DNA from: an archaeon
GTDB lineage: Archaea; Thermoproteota; Nitrososphaeria; Nitrososphaerales; Gagatemarchaeaceae
NCBI GenBank assembly: GCA_021827865.1
Contig: JAKAUC010000013.1
Location: 62,001-126,000 of the forward strand
DNA: 64,000 bases
Direction: 5' to 3'
A program made the translations under genes and the position numbers. The notes under the pieces were generated by a model. That model was not told the origin of the DNA. It saw nothing but the letters and a program-made list of their open reading frames with translations, and did not search any database. Positions within the stretch are counted from its first letter, which is position 1; every line of letters begins with the position of its first letter. Below are positions 39,391 through 46,993 of this stretch, piece after piece.

Positions 39391-40728
39391 CTGGGCAAGA
39401 TCAGAGAGGACTTTCCCGTCATCAGCGAAGGGACGATGGACGGGAAGAAGCTGGTCTATCTCGACAGCGCGTGCCAGTCCCTGAGGCCAAGGCAGGTCGC
39501 GGATGCGATCGGTGGTTACTACAGCGACCTCGGCAGCTGCACCGGTCTGCTTGCTTCGTCAAACGCCCTCGCGGCTAGGACACAGTCCCTCGTGTCGGAA
39601 GCAAGGGTGAAGATGGCGCGTTTCATCGGCGCCGACGAGTCGGAAGTGATCTGGCAGCCCAACACGACATATGGGATGAACTTGGTCGCCATGAGCCTGA
39701 GCAGCCGCTACTGCCCCCCGGGGATCAGAATGGCGAAGGGAGACAACGTCGTTACCACAGACGCAGAGCATCACAGCGGCCTCCTCCCCTTCTGGAAGTT
39801 AGAGCAGGAGAAGGGCGTCCGTCATAGGATCTTCCCAGTGGGCAGCGGAGGCGAAATCGACCTGCAGAAGTTCCAGGACTTCCTCCCCAGGAGGACTAGG
39901 CTCATCTCAGTGGCGTGGGCGTCGAACGTCACCGGGATCATCAACCCCGTCGAGGGACTGGTGAAGATAGCGCACGACAACGGGTCCATGGTCCTTGTGG
40001 ACGGCGCCCAGTATGCCCCCCATCACCCTGTGGACGTGGGGGCCTTGAAGATGGACTTCCTGGCCCTCTCGGTGCATAAGATGTGCGGGCCGTCTGGGAC
40101 GGGGGTTCTTTTCGGCGTCAGGGAGCTTCTGGAAGAGATGCCCGCTGTGATGGTAGGTGGAGAGACGGTAGACGACGTCTCCATCGCAGACGGTCCAGGC
40201 GGACCGAAGGTGTCCCCTAGGTTCAGGGGCCCTCCGGAGCGCTTCGAGCCGGGGCTCCAGAACTTCGCCGGGATAATCGGGGCGGGGGCAGCGGTTGACT
40301 ATCTGAGCAAGGTCGGAATGGAAGCGGTAGAGCGCCACGAAGACGGTCTTACGGGGTACATGATGTCGAGGCTGGCCGACGTCCCTGGCGTAGAAGTCGT
40401 GGGGCCTCAAGCCTACGAGGCGGGCAAGCACGCGGCGCTGGCTTCGTTCAGGGTCAGGGGTAAAGAGGGCAAACTGATCGAGTCGGACAGAATAGCACGC
40501 TGGATGGACGAGGGCGTGCCGGGGCACAAGATCCTGCTCAGGTCGGGCGGTCACGAAGCCCACCCCCTCCTCAGAAGGCTGGGCATCCCCGAACTGTCTA
40601 CAAGCCGTGCGTCGTTGTATCTCTACAACGAAGAGGCGGATGTCAGGCTCCTGATCGAAGCGTTGACGAAGTTGAGGCAGTTAGATGTGGGAACCAAGAA
40701 CCCTGGGTCCCCTAGAGCCCCGAACTAG
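39391..40728 (+). CDS. class V PLP enzyme, SufS-like but lacking the catalytic Cys; probable CTG start
   Basis: A SufS/NifS-superfamily protein. PLP-site elements are intact: E-H-H-S-G-L-L-P-F-W, V-D-G-A-Q-Y-A-P-H, and the Schiff-base Lys in L-S-V-H-K-M-C-G-P-S-G-T-G. The SufS segment R-T-G-H-H-C-A-x-P-L reads R-S-G-G-H-E-A-H-P-L here, so the desulfurase Cys is Glu (codon 40555-40557). It may be a lyase, epimerase or aminotransferase rather than a sulfur donor. ATG 39436 would miss the conserved I-R-E-D-F-P; the in-frame CTG at 39391 includes it. The frame is the same as the M28 gene and 18 nt after its TAG. Confidence 0.8.
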   Translation: MGKIREDFPVISEGTMDGKKLVYLDSACQSLRPRQVADAIGGYYSDLGSCTGLLASSNALAARTQSLVSEARVKMARFIGADESEVIWQPNTTYGMNLVAMSLSSRYCPPGIRMAKGDNVVTTDAEHHSGLLPFWKLEQEKGVRHRIFPVGSGGEIDLQKFQDFLPRRTRLISVAWASNVTGIINPVEGLVKIAHDNGSMVLVDGAQYAPHHPVDVGALKMDFLALSVHKMCGPSGTGVLFGVRELLEEMPAVMVGGETVDDVSIADGPGGPKVSPRFRGPPERFEPGLQNFAGIIGAGAAVDYLSKVGMEAVERHEDGLTGYMMSRLADVPGVEVVGPQAYEAGKHAALASFRVRGKEGKLIESDRIARWMDEGVPGHKILLRSGGHEAHPLLRRLGIPELSTSRASLYLYNEEADVRLLIEALTKLRQLDVGTKNPGSPRAPN

Positions 40729-40785
40729 AGAGCGGATGACTGTCTTTCAACACCCTGCGCATGCTGTTGGAACGGAGAAGGACGG

Positions 40786-41136
40786 TCACTGTCCGCCCAG
40801 GATAGCAGAGAGCAGTTTCCTCTCTGCCTTCCTTCTGTGCATCACAAGCGTAGGCTCTCGAATGCCAAGTTGTTCCGCGAGGTCTTCAGAACCCACCCTC
40901 CTGGGCACGTCGTAATAGCCCATCTTGAACGCGGTGATTATCACCTTGCGCTGCTTGCCAGTCAGTCGGTAGAGAGGAGAGTCAGGGAGGAACTTCGCAT
41001 CTGCCAAGGAGACGACTCTGTAGAATACCCCAGATTTGCTGATGATTCCCAGGATCCTCTGGACCGCTTTAGCGTTGGCCAGGAAGGTTGCTCGCAGTCG
41101 CCCGACCTGGACTTCGAACGGAGGGGAGAGATACAC
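40786..41136 (-). CDS. Bat/HTH_10-type DNA-binding protein
   Basis: A 116-residue protein. Its second half is the HTH_10 (bacterio-opsin activator type) domain: L-T-G-K-Q-R-K-V-I-I-T-A-F-K-M-G-Y-Y-D-V-P-R-R-V, then L-A-E-Q-L-G-I-R-E-P-T and R-R-A-E-R-K-L-L. The family usually has a larger N-terminal sensor domain; only about 50 residues precede the HTH here, so it is short or truncated. The GTG start overlaps the 3' end of the tandem-HTH regulator by 68 nt; an internal CTG (R-A-T-F-L-A-N) would reduce the overlap. Confidence 0.7.
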   Translation of the reverse strand: MYLSPPFEVQVGRLRATFLANAKAVQRILGIISKSGVFYRVVSLADAKFLPDSPLYRLTGKQRKVIITAFKMGYYDVPRRVGSEDLAEQLGIREPTLVMHRRKAERKLLSAILGGQ

Positions 41137-42103
41137 TCCGGGGCCTAGAGGGTCCGCCCGCGCGTCGACGGTCCGGCGGCGTCCCCCTTTGTTCTTTCGC
41201 CACCAGGAGCTCCGCCAGCTTCTCTGGGAACATCAAGGTCTTGGTCACTATGTCCGACCTGGCGCCCGCGAGCCCGGGTTGCGCCTTTGCCCACTTCAGG
41301 GCCTCCCGGACCTCCACCATCGTCGACGCGCCGATGAGGACCCAGCCGCTGTCAGGGTCAGAGAATCCTCCCCACAGGTAGCTAGCGTCGAATCGCGACA
41401 GCATGGCCCGGTCCACGGCCTCCTTCGCTCCGCCGTTCGCGTATGAATAGGACAGCACGGCAGGTATCAGCCCGGCTGTCCCCCCTAGGTTCACGTTAGG
41501 GAGGGTAAACACGGCGTTCTCGCTCCTGAGCTTCACGGCCCTGTTCCTTACCGTCCTAGCCGAGAGCTTCAGCTCTTTGGCGATGTCTACGAAGCTCTTG
41601 CGGGCGTCGCGCGCCAAAGAGCGGATTACGGCGACGTCGGTCTCGGTGAACCGCTCCATCCTGCAGCGGGGGAGGGCCCACCTGACCTGGGTCAGCGTTT
41701 CCGCATTGGTTATGCGGGAGACCAGCTCGATGGTCCGCGATTTCGACTCCTCCCCGCCTGTGATCACGGTCAGCCTCAACGCCCTCCCGTAGAAGTCGAT
41801 TATCCCAACCACCTCGTGGACCACCCTGAGCTTCCGTATCATGTCATCCTTCCCCGACTCCGGCTCGACATCCACCAAAACGTCAGTCAGCCCGCACCCA
41901 AAGTGGCCTGGGTTGGTCATGAGCAGCCAGTCGGACATAGTCCCCGACCTCAGCATGCGCCTGTAGCGATAACTCACCTTGGCGTCATCCGCCTCGAGCC
42001 GCTTGGCTATCGAGCTCAGGGATTCGTTCACCTGAGACATGGACGGGGCGACCGCGCCCTCGAAGATGAGCGCCCGGAGTATCCTGACGTCTAACTCGTC
42101 CAC
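41069..42103 (-). CDS. tandem-HTH Lrp-like regulator (paralogue B)
   Basis: A 344-residue protein with the same double Lrp layout as the 34018 gene: HTH 1 near residues 5-50 (S-L-S-S-I-A-K-R-L-E-A-D-D-A-K-V-S-Y-R-Y-R-R-M), a RAM-like domain, HTH 2 near 155-190 (S-F-V-D-I-A-K-E-L-K-L-S-A-R-T-V-R-N-R-A), and a second RAM-like domain with V-L-I-G-A-S. The last 35 residues are Pro/Arg/Ser-rich and overlap the next gene, so they may not be conserved. The GTG start is 26 nt from CCTAAATAGG, a palindromic TATA box (42124-42133). Confidence 0.78.
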   Translation of the reverse strand: MDELDVRILRALIFEGAVAPSMSQVNESLSSIAKRLEADDAKVSYRYRRMLRSGTMSDWLLMTNPGHFGCGLTDVLVDVEPESGKDDMIRKLRVVHEVVGIIDFYGRALRLTVITGGEESKSRTIELVSRITNAETLTQVRWALPRCRMERFTETDVAVIRSLARDARKSFVDIAKELKLSARTVRNRAVKLRSENAVFTLPNVNLGGTAGLIPAVLSYSYANGGAKEAVDRAMLSRFDASYLWGGFSDPDSGWVLIGASTMVEVREALKWAKAQPGLAGARSDIVTKTLMFPEKLAELLVAKEQRGTPPDRRRAGGPSRPRSVSLPSVRSPGRATASNLPGQR

Positions 42104-42123
42104 CCTGTCCGAAGCGGCCGTTT

Positions 42124-42177
42124 CCTATTTAGGCGTCGCTTCCCTTTCGGCTAAATCGCTTAGCCAGCTCCTTAAGT
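42124..42177. promoter_or_regulatory. divergent promoters, regulator B and SRPBCC gene
   Basis: CCTATTTAGG (42125-42134), a 10-bp palindrome, serves as leftward TATA box for the regulator starting at 42103. CTCCTTAAGTCC (about 42168-42179) is the rightward TATA box, about 31 nt before ATG 42205. GGCTAAATCGCTTAGCC (42149-42165), an imperfect 17-bp palindrome, lies between them and is a plausible operator. Confidence 0.5.
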
Positions 42178-42204
42178 CCGCGCCGATTCTGACGAACAGC
42201 GGAC

Positions 42205-42642
42205 ATGGCGAAATTCGAGAAGAGCGTCCTAATCGAGCGCCCTGCAGAGACTGTCTGGAAGTTCATCGCGGACTTTTCGAATGTGATGAAGTCCACCCCG
42301 CACGCCCCGGACCTTCGGCAGGTCTCCTCGGGCGCGTTGGGGTTGGGGACGACGTTCTCAGGAAAGGACGGGAGAGTGACCCTCGAGCTGCGGATCACAG
42401 AATTCTCGCCAAACCAGAGGCTGGTCGCCGAGTTCGTCAAGCCGGGGTTCGTGAAGGGAACGACCGACGTCTACCGCCTGGAGGAGATTGATGAAAAGAC
42501 GAGACTGACCGAGACGTGGGATACGAGGTTGAACGGTCTCTACAGGCTGTTGGGACCCTTCTTCGCTCCAAGGACCAAGAGAGATGTGACAGCCAGGCTG
42601 GACAACATCAAACGCACGCTGGAGCTAGAAAGGGTGCCCTAG
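42205..42642 (+). CDS. SRPBCC (polyketide cyclase/START-like) protein
   Basis: A 145-residue ligand-binding fold: I-E-R-P-A-E-T-V-W-K-F-I-A-D-F-S-N at the N terminus, P-D-L-R-Q-V-S-S-G, and a long C-terminal helix (D-V-T-A-R-L-D-N-I-K-R-T-L). It is the third SRPBCC protein in 11 kb. It is divergent from the tandem-HTH regulator and may be controlled by it. Confidence 0.82.
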   Translation: MAKFEKSVLIERPAETVWKFIADFSNVMKSTPHAPDLRQVSSGALGLGTTFSGKDGRVTLELRITEFSPNQRLVAEFVKPGFVKGTTDVYRLEEIDEKTRLTETWDTRLNGLYRLLGPFFAPRTKRDVTARLDNIKRTLELERVP

Positions 42643-42821
42643 GGTTCTGCATCCGACACCACGCACATGGTGTTCAATTGGCGAACACAGCTCTGGCTGG
42701 GTAGCCAGTTGGGATTCACGATTTCACAGCCCGCCGCCTACGATGGTCTGCGTCGCTCGAGAGGAGAGCCCTTGACCGATACAGAGGTTTCCGGATGCTG
42801 GACAAAGACCTCAATCGGGCG

Positions 42822-43442
42822 TCATATCCGCCTGATGAGATAGTCCTCTGTCACGCGTCGCTCCCCTCTAGGTGAAGTCGGGGTTTCTGCCCGCCATCGG
42901 AACGAAGTCTGGGAAATCTCCGAGAAGATCCATAGTTCGCCCTTCCATCCCGCGCCTTCTTCGCGGAGAACAATCTCCTCCCCCTCTTTTCTGCCGATGA
43001 AGCGGCGAACAGCGCGCTGGTAGGGCGAAACCCATGTGCTTCTCCAGGCACGAATTGAGGGGTCGTAGAAGCGGAGGGTCGTTCCCTGAGGGACGAGCCT
43101 CCCAGATTCGCCGTCGAGCGGCCCCCAGACGTCTTGGATGCCGGTGCCTCCGAGCGCCCACCTCGCGTGAACTTCACCTATCTTCTTCACTGGGCCACGT
43201 CGCCGTTCAGACCCCGGAGGCAATATGTCCCAGTCCCCTACAAATTGACCGAAGAGCATCAACCGACCTTTGAGCGCAGGGACCGGGCCGCTGGCTCCCA
43301 GTCCGCTGAGCTGCCATCCCTCATCCATTGACTTTAGAATCATCTCGCGGTCTTTAGCGTTCGTCACTGGCGGCTCGCCTGGGATCGGCGCCACGTTTCG
43401 CGATATTTGGCTTTCTCCTGCGAAGGGGACTGAGCGCGCCAC
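42822..43442 (-). CDS. hypothetical protein, DUF1579/calycin-like
   Basis: A 206-residue protein. The middle (about residues 60-190) has the G-D-W-D-I opening, then E-V-H-A-R-W-A-L-G-G-T-G-I-Q-D-V-W-G, T-T-L-R-F-Y-D-P-S-I-R-A-W-R-S-T-W-V-S-P and I-F-S-E-I-S-x-T-S-F-R-W, the pattern of DUF1579-like lipocalin/calycin beta-barrels. The true start may be later (residues 26-39) because the N terminus is poor. Ligand unknown. Confidence 0.6.
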   Translation of the reverse strand: MARSVPFAGESQISRNVAPIPGEPPVTNAKDREMILKSMDEGWQLSGLGASGPVPALKGRLMLFGQFVGDWDILPPGSERRRGPVKKIGEVHARWALGGTGIQDVWGPLDGESGRLVPQGTTLRFYDPSIRAWRSTWVSPYQRAVRRFIGRKEGEEIVLREEGAGWKGELWIFSEISQTSFRWRAETPTSPRGERRVTEDYLIRRI

Positions 43443-43528
43443 CGCGGCGCCCGACGTGAGCAGAGACGGCCGGCATCGGGGGAGACCTGCTGCGCCCCTT
43501 TTAACGCCGGCCTTGGACCGGGGGCCGC

Positions 43529-44179
43529 TTGTACAACCCGAAGTGGTTCAGGGAGGAGAGGAAGGAAGTGATCTTCGACGCCATCGACCGGCTCCCCTTC
43601 GGGACCCTGGTGACCGTCACCGCAGCCGGCGTCTCCGCCTCCCACGTCCCGATGCTGGTTGACAGGGACGGCGGAAAGGGCGGCACCATCCTGGGGCACA
43701 TCGCGCGGGGGAACCTCCAGTGGAGGGACACCGTCCCCGGGACCGACGGCCTCGCCATATTCATGGGGCCCCACGGCTACATCTCGCCGACGTGGTACAA
43801 GAGCAGCATAGCCGGCGGCGAGGTGGTCCCCACCTGGAACTACGTCGCGGTCCACGCCAGGGGCCCCGTGGCCTTCTTCACAGATGAAGGCCGGCTGCTG
43901 GACCTGGTCACCCGGCTCACCGAGAGGTTCGAGGGTGGCTCGGAGTCGCCGTGGAAGGTGTCGGACGCTCCCGCGGACTACCTTGCCCGGGAGCTGAAGG
44001 CCATCGTCGGCTTCGAGGTCAGCATCTCGTCCCTCGAAGGGAAGTGGAAGCTGGGGCAGAACAGGCCCCAGGGGGACAGGGAGGGGATGGTCGCAGGCCT
44101 GAAGGCGAGGGGAGGAGGGGACGACCTGGACCTGGCTTCCGAGATTTCCAGGGCCGAGGGGACCCAGCCCCCTACCTGA
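43529..44179 (+). CDS. PaiB-family FMN-binding protein
   Basis: A 216-residue split-barrel flavoprotein. The PaiB motifs are clear: M-Y-N-P-K-W-F-R at the N terminus, S-H-V-P-M-L-V, G-H-I-A-R-G-N-L-Q-W, and I-S-P-T-W-Y, P-T-W-N-Y-V-A-V-H. PaiB was first described as a negative regulator of sporulation/protease genes in Bacillus, though flavin-linked detoxification is also plausible. TTG 43529 is 27 nt from a TATA-like CCTTTTAAC (43497-43505), leaderless. Confidence 0.87.
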   Translation: MYNPKWFREERKEVIFDAIDRLPFGTLVTVTAAGVSASHVPMLVDRDGGKGGTILGHIARGNLQWRDTVPGTDGLAIFMGPHGYISPTWYKSSIAGGEVVPTWNYVAVHARGPVAFFTDEGRLLDLVTRLTERFEGGSESPWKVSDAPADYLARELKAIVGFEVSISSLEGKWKLGQNRPQGDREGMVAGLKARGGGDDLDLASEISRAEGTQPPT

Positions 44180-44579
44180 GGAACATCGAGAAGGCGTAGA
44201 GCGGGACAGCTACGTAGACCAGCTCGTGCTTGAAGAGCCATCCGCCGCGCCCCTTCAACGCGTAGTCCATGGCCATGTCCATTATCAGGCAGTCCGCTGC
44301 CACGAGCATGGTCCCTGCGATGCCGGTCCAGAACAGGCTCCATACGATGTGCACGTAGCCGAACAGGAGGAGAGCTGACACCGCTATGTAGGCCAGCGGG
44401 ACAGCGCGGAAGAGGAAGCTCCGGTGGTGCAGCCTATGGCCCCACATGAAGAAGGGCCTCGCCACTCCGCGCCTGAACATGGCGTCTCCGAACCTGTTCA
44501 GCGCCGCGGCGATGGACATGACGACCACGAAACCTATCGTCACGCCAATGTACAGATTCACATATGTGCTGAGAACCAT
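44172..44579 (-). CDS. hypothetical four-TM membrane protein
   Basis: A 135-residue protein with helices at about 5-27, 55-77, 80-102 and 115-132 and a cytoplasmic loop containing W-G-H-R-L-H-H-R-S-F, a His cluster that could bind metal. No family is recognised. It overlaps the PaiB gene 3' end by 8 nt in convergent orientation. Confidence 0.6.
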   Translation of the reverse strand: MVLSTYVNLYIGVTIGFVVVMSIAAALNRFGDAMFRRGVARPFFMWGHRLHHRSFLFRAVPLAYIAVSALLLFGYVHIVWSLFWTGIAGTMLVAADCLIMDMAMDYALKGRGGWLFKHELVYVAVPLYAFSMFLR

Positions 44580-44801
44580 CGCGGTCTCCTGCTTGTCTTG
44601 GCGCGTCCCGCCGGGCCTGTTTTATAAAAACTATGAATCGGCGACCCCACCCAGCGCCGCGCCTAGCTGCGCTGGACGGCGTTCAATACCGTAGATTCTT
44701 ATCGTGAGGCCCCCCCTCAGCCCCCATGACTTGCACCCACGCAGACGAGGAGGCGACCTGAGCTGGCGAGCGAACCCCAGCCACCCGCGGCCAAGGGCGC
44801 C

Positions 44802-45104
44802 ATGAAGTCCGTCAGGGATGCCCTGAAGAGAGCCGTGGGCACCACCCAGAAGACCATCGAGAAGGCGACCCCGGTGATTCAGAAGTCCCTTGACGCATCC
44901 ATGGAGGCTGCGGCGAGCGCGTTCACCAAGACGATGAAGACCATCGACGGCGCCACGACCGGGGACCAGGAGACGCTTCTCAGGGCGTACAGGAAACTCC
45001 TGGCGGGGCAGCTGGACTACGTCGAGGCGAGGACGAAGGCGCTGGAGGAGCGGCAGGCTCGCTCGTCCCAGCAGACGCAGCCCCCTGTGGACACTGAACC
45101 CTAG
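44802..45104 (+). CDS. hypothetical helical protein, 100 aa
   Basis: An almost entirely helical, Lys/Ala/Thr-rich protein resembling apolipoprotein- or phasin-like amphipathic helices, with E-T-L-L-R-A-Y-R-K-L-L-A-G-Q-L-D-Y-V-E-A-R-T-K-A-L-E-E-R as a second coiled-coil segment. ATG 44802 is used; an in-frame CTG at 44763 would add 13 Pro/Ala-rich residues and directly follows a short upstream frame (44726-44761). It ends in a region overlapping the 3' end of gatE by four bases. Confidence 0.6.
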   Translation: MKSVRDALKRAVGTTQKTIEKATPVIQKSLDASMEAAASAFTKTMKTIDGATTGDQETLLRAYRKLLAGQLDYVEARTKALEERQARSSQQTQPPVDTEP

Positions 45105-46981
45105 CCGGACGCGCCCGAGGCACGGGCGATCTTTTCCCTCAGCAGCCGCGCCACCAGGGCCCCGTCCGCCCTCCCCCTGACCTCCCTCATCGCATCCCCC
45201 ATCAGCGGCGAAAACGCAGCCTCCCCCTTCTCCCTGATCAGCGCCCCCTGCCTCGACACCAGCGCATCCAGGATGGCGCCCAGGCGGTCCTCGCCTATCG
45301 CTTCCAGGCCCAGGGCATCCGCAGCCTTCGTGACCGACATCCCCTTCTCCCAGGCTGTCTTCAGCACGTCCGGGACCGCCTCCTTCGCCAGCAGGCCGGC
45401 CGCGACCGCCCCCAGGGCGTCGGCCAGGGGACCTGGGCCGTACCCGGGCTCCGCGACCCCCTCTCTCGAGAGCCTCGCGGGGAGGTCGACGAGGACCGAT
45501 GCTATGAAAGAAGGCTCAAGCCTGAGGGTCCCGGCGAGTTCCTCGAACCTCTCGACTGCGTCCGCGTCGTAGAGCTTGAGGGCCAGGTCCCCGCTCAGTG
45601 AGCGCGCCTTCTGCAGGCGCGCGACGATGGCGCGCCAGTCCTCTGGGACCTCTCCCGAAAGCTCCGCCTTCTCCTTCTCGGTGACTGTGATGTCTGGGAT
45701 GTCAGTCTCCGGGTACATCCTCTGCGACCCTGGGCGGGGGCGCATGTACCTGGTCTCCCCGCCGTCAGTGGGAGCCCTGGTCTCGGCCGGGACCCCGCCG
45801 ACGCATGCGGCCAGCCTCGTTATCAGCAGCGGGACCACCCTGTCGACCGCCTCGGCCCTGCCGGCTACCAGGACGAGCGCGTCCCCCTTCCCGCACCCGA
45901 GGGCGCCCCTGAGCGCGGCGTCTTCGGCGGGGGCGATCCCCTGCTTCTCGAACTCGTCCGAGTGTATCACCCCGCCCAAAGAGTTCGCCTTCGCCACCTC
46001 CGCAAGCTCCCTCCCAAGCCGCACCCCGATCTCTGGCTCCCAGCCCAGGAGGCTCCCGAACCCAGGGGCGGAGACGCAGACCGCCTTCCCTCCCCCAGCG
46101 AGGAGCCTCGACAGCGCCGGGGACGCGGTGCTCCTGAGGGTCCCGGTGACGTCAGCGGACCTGCAGGCGACCTTCCTGACCCCCTTCTCCCGCAGCTTCT
46201 CCGCCACCCTCCTGAGCATGGACTGCCTCCTCCGCTCGTATTCGACTATCTTGGGGAGGAGGTTGAGCTTCTGGACCCCCTTCACCTCCACCACGTTCCC
46301 TCCGCCCAGCGAGACGTTCAGGTCCTGGCGGATCGTCCCCAACCCCCTGGCAGCCTTCCCGGTTGACCTGAGGACCCTCCCCAGGTGGAGGGCAACCCGC
46401 CCCACGAGCTCTGGGTCGCCTGCCACAGGCTCCAGCGCTATCTCCACGAGGGCGACCCCGAGGCGGTCGAGAGCGAATTGGCGGGAGGCGTCGTCCTCCC
46501 CGAGTATCCTGGCGGCGTCCTCTTCCAGCGTCACCGACTGGACCCCTACCTTCGCGCCTTCCACCGCCAGCGACCCCCCCAGGCTCACGACGGCGGTCCG
46601 CTGGAACCCGGCGGTGTTGGATCCGTCGATGACTATCTTCCTCATCACGTGCACCTCCCCCAGCAGCTGCGAGCCGAGGGTGGCGGCGATCAGCATGGAG
46701 TCGTGCAGGGCCTCGGGGCTGAGCGGGTGTGGCGGCTCCTCGTCCGCCTCGACCAGGCAGGACGACTCCGGGCTCCAGAAGTAGACGTTGGTCTTGCCCT
46801 TGGCGTACTCGAACACCGCCGCGGGGTCGAGGCGCCCGGTCTCGCTCTGGGCGGGGCGCAGCCTCCTCTCGAACTTCTTTGGGAACTCCTCGGACTTCAC
46901 CGGGGGGCATGAGCAGAACAGCTTTGTGGGGCAGGCAAGCTGCTGATGAATCTCCAGCCCCACGAGCAGCTCTTCGGTCAT
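45101..46981 (-). CDS. gatE: glutamyl-tRNA(Gln) amidotransferase subunit E
   Basis: A 626-residue archaeal GatE, which phosphorylates Glu-tRNA(Gln) and amidates it with ammonia from GatD. The N terminus V-G-L-E-I-H-Q-Q-L and the Cys pair around F-C-S-C-P-P are typical, D-G-S-N-T-A-G-F-Q-R-T follows, and the C terminus has the tail/YqeY-like helical domain. GatDE indicates that the organism makes Gln-tRNA(Gln) indirectly. gatD lies 12 nt upstream in the same operon. Confidence 0.95.
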   Translation of the reverse strand: MTEELLVGLEIHQQLACPTKLFCSCPPVKSEEFPKKFERRLRPAQSETGRLDPAAVFEYAKGKTNVYFWSPESSCLVEADEEPPHPLSPEALHDSMLIAATLGSQLLGEVHVMRKIVIDGSNTAGFQRTAVVSLGGSLAVEGAKVGVQSVTLEEDAARILGEDDASRQFALDRLGVALVEIALEPVAGDPELVGRVALHLGRVLRSTGKAARGLGTIRQDLNVSLGGGNVVEVKGVQKLNLLPKIVEYERRRQSMLRRVAEKLREKGVRKVACRSADVTGTLRSTASPALSRLLAGGGKAVCVSAPGFGSLLGWEPEIGVRLGRELAEVAKANSLGGVIHSDEFEKQGIAPAEDAALRGALGCGKGDALVLVAGRAEAVDRVVPLLITRLAACVGGVPAETRAPTDGGETRYMRPRPGSQRMYPETDIPDITVTEKEKAELSGEVPEDWRAIVARLQKARSLSGDLALKLYDADAVERFEELAGTLRLEPSFIASVLVDLPARLSREGVAEPGYGPGPLADALGAVAAGLLAKEAVPDVLKTAWEKGMSVTKAADALGLEAIGEDRLGAILDALVSRQGALIREKGEAAFSPLMGDAMREVRGRADGALVARLLREKIARASGASG

Positions 46982-46993
46982 CCTCCCCGCCTC

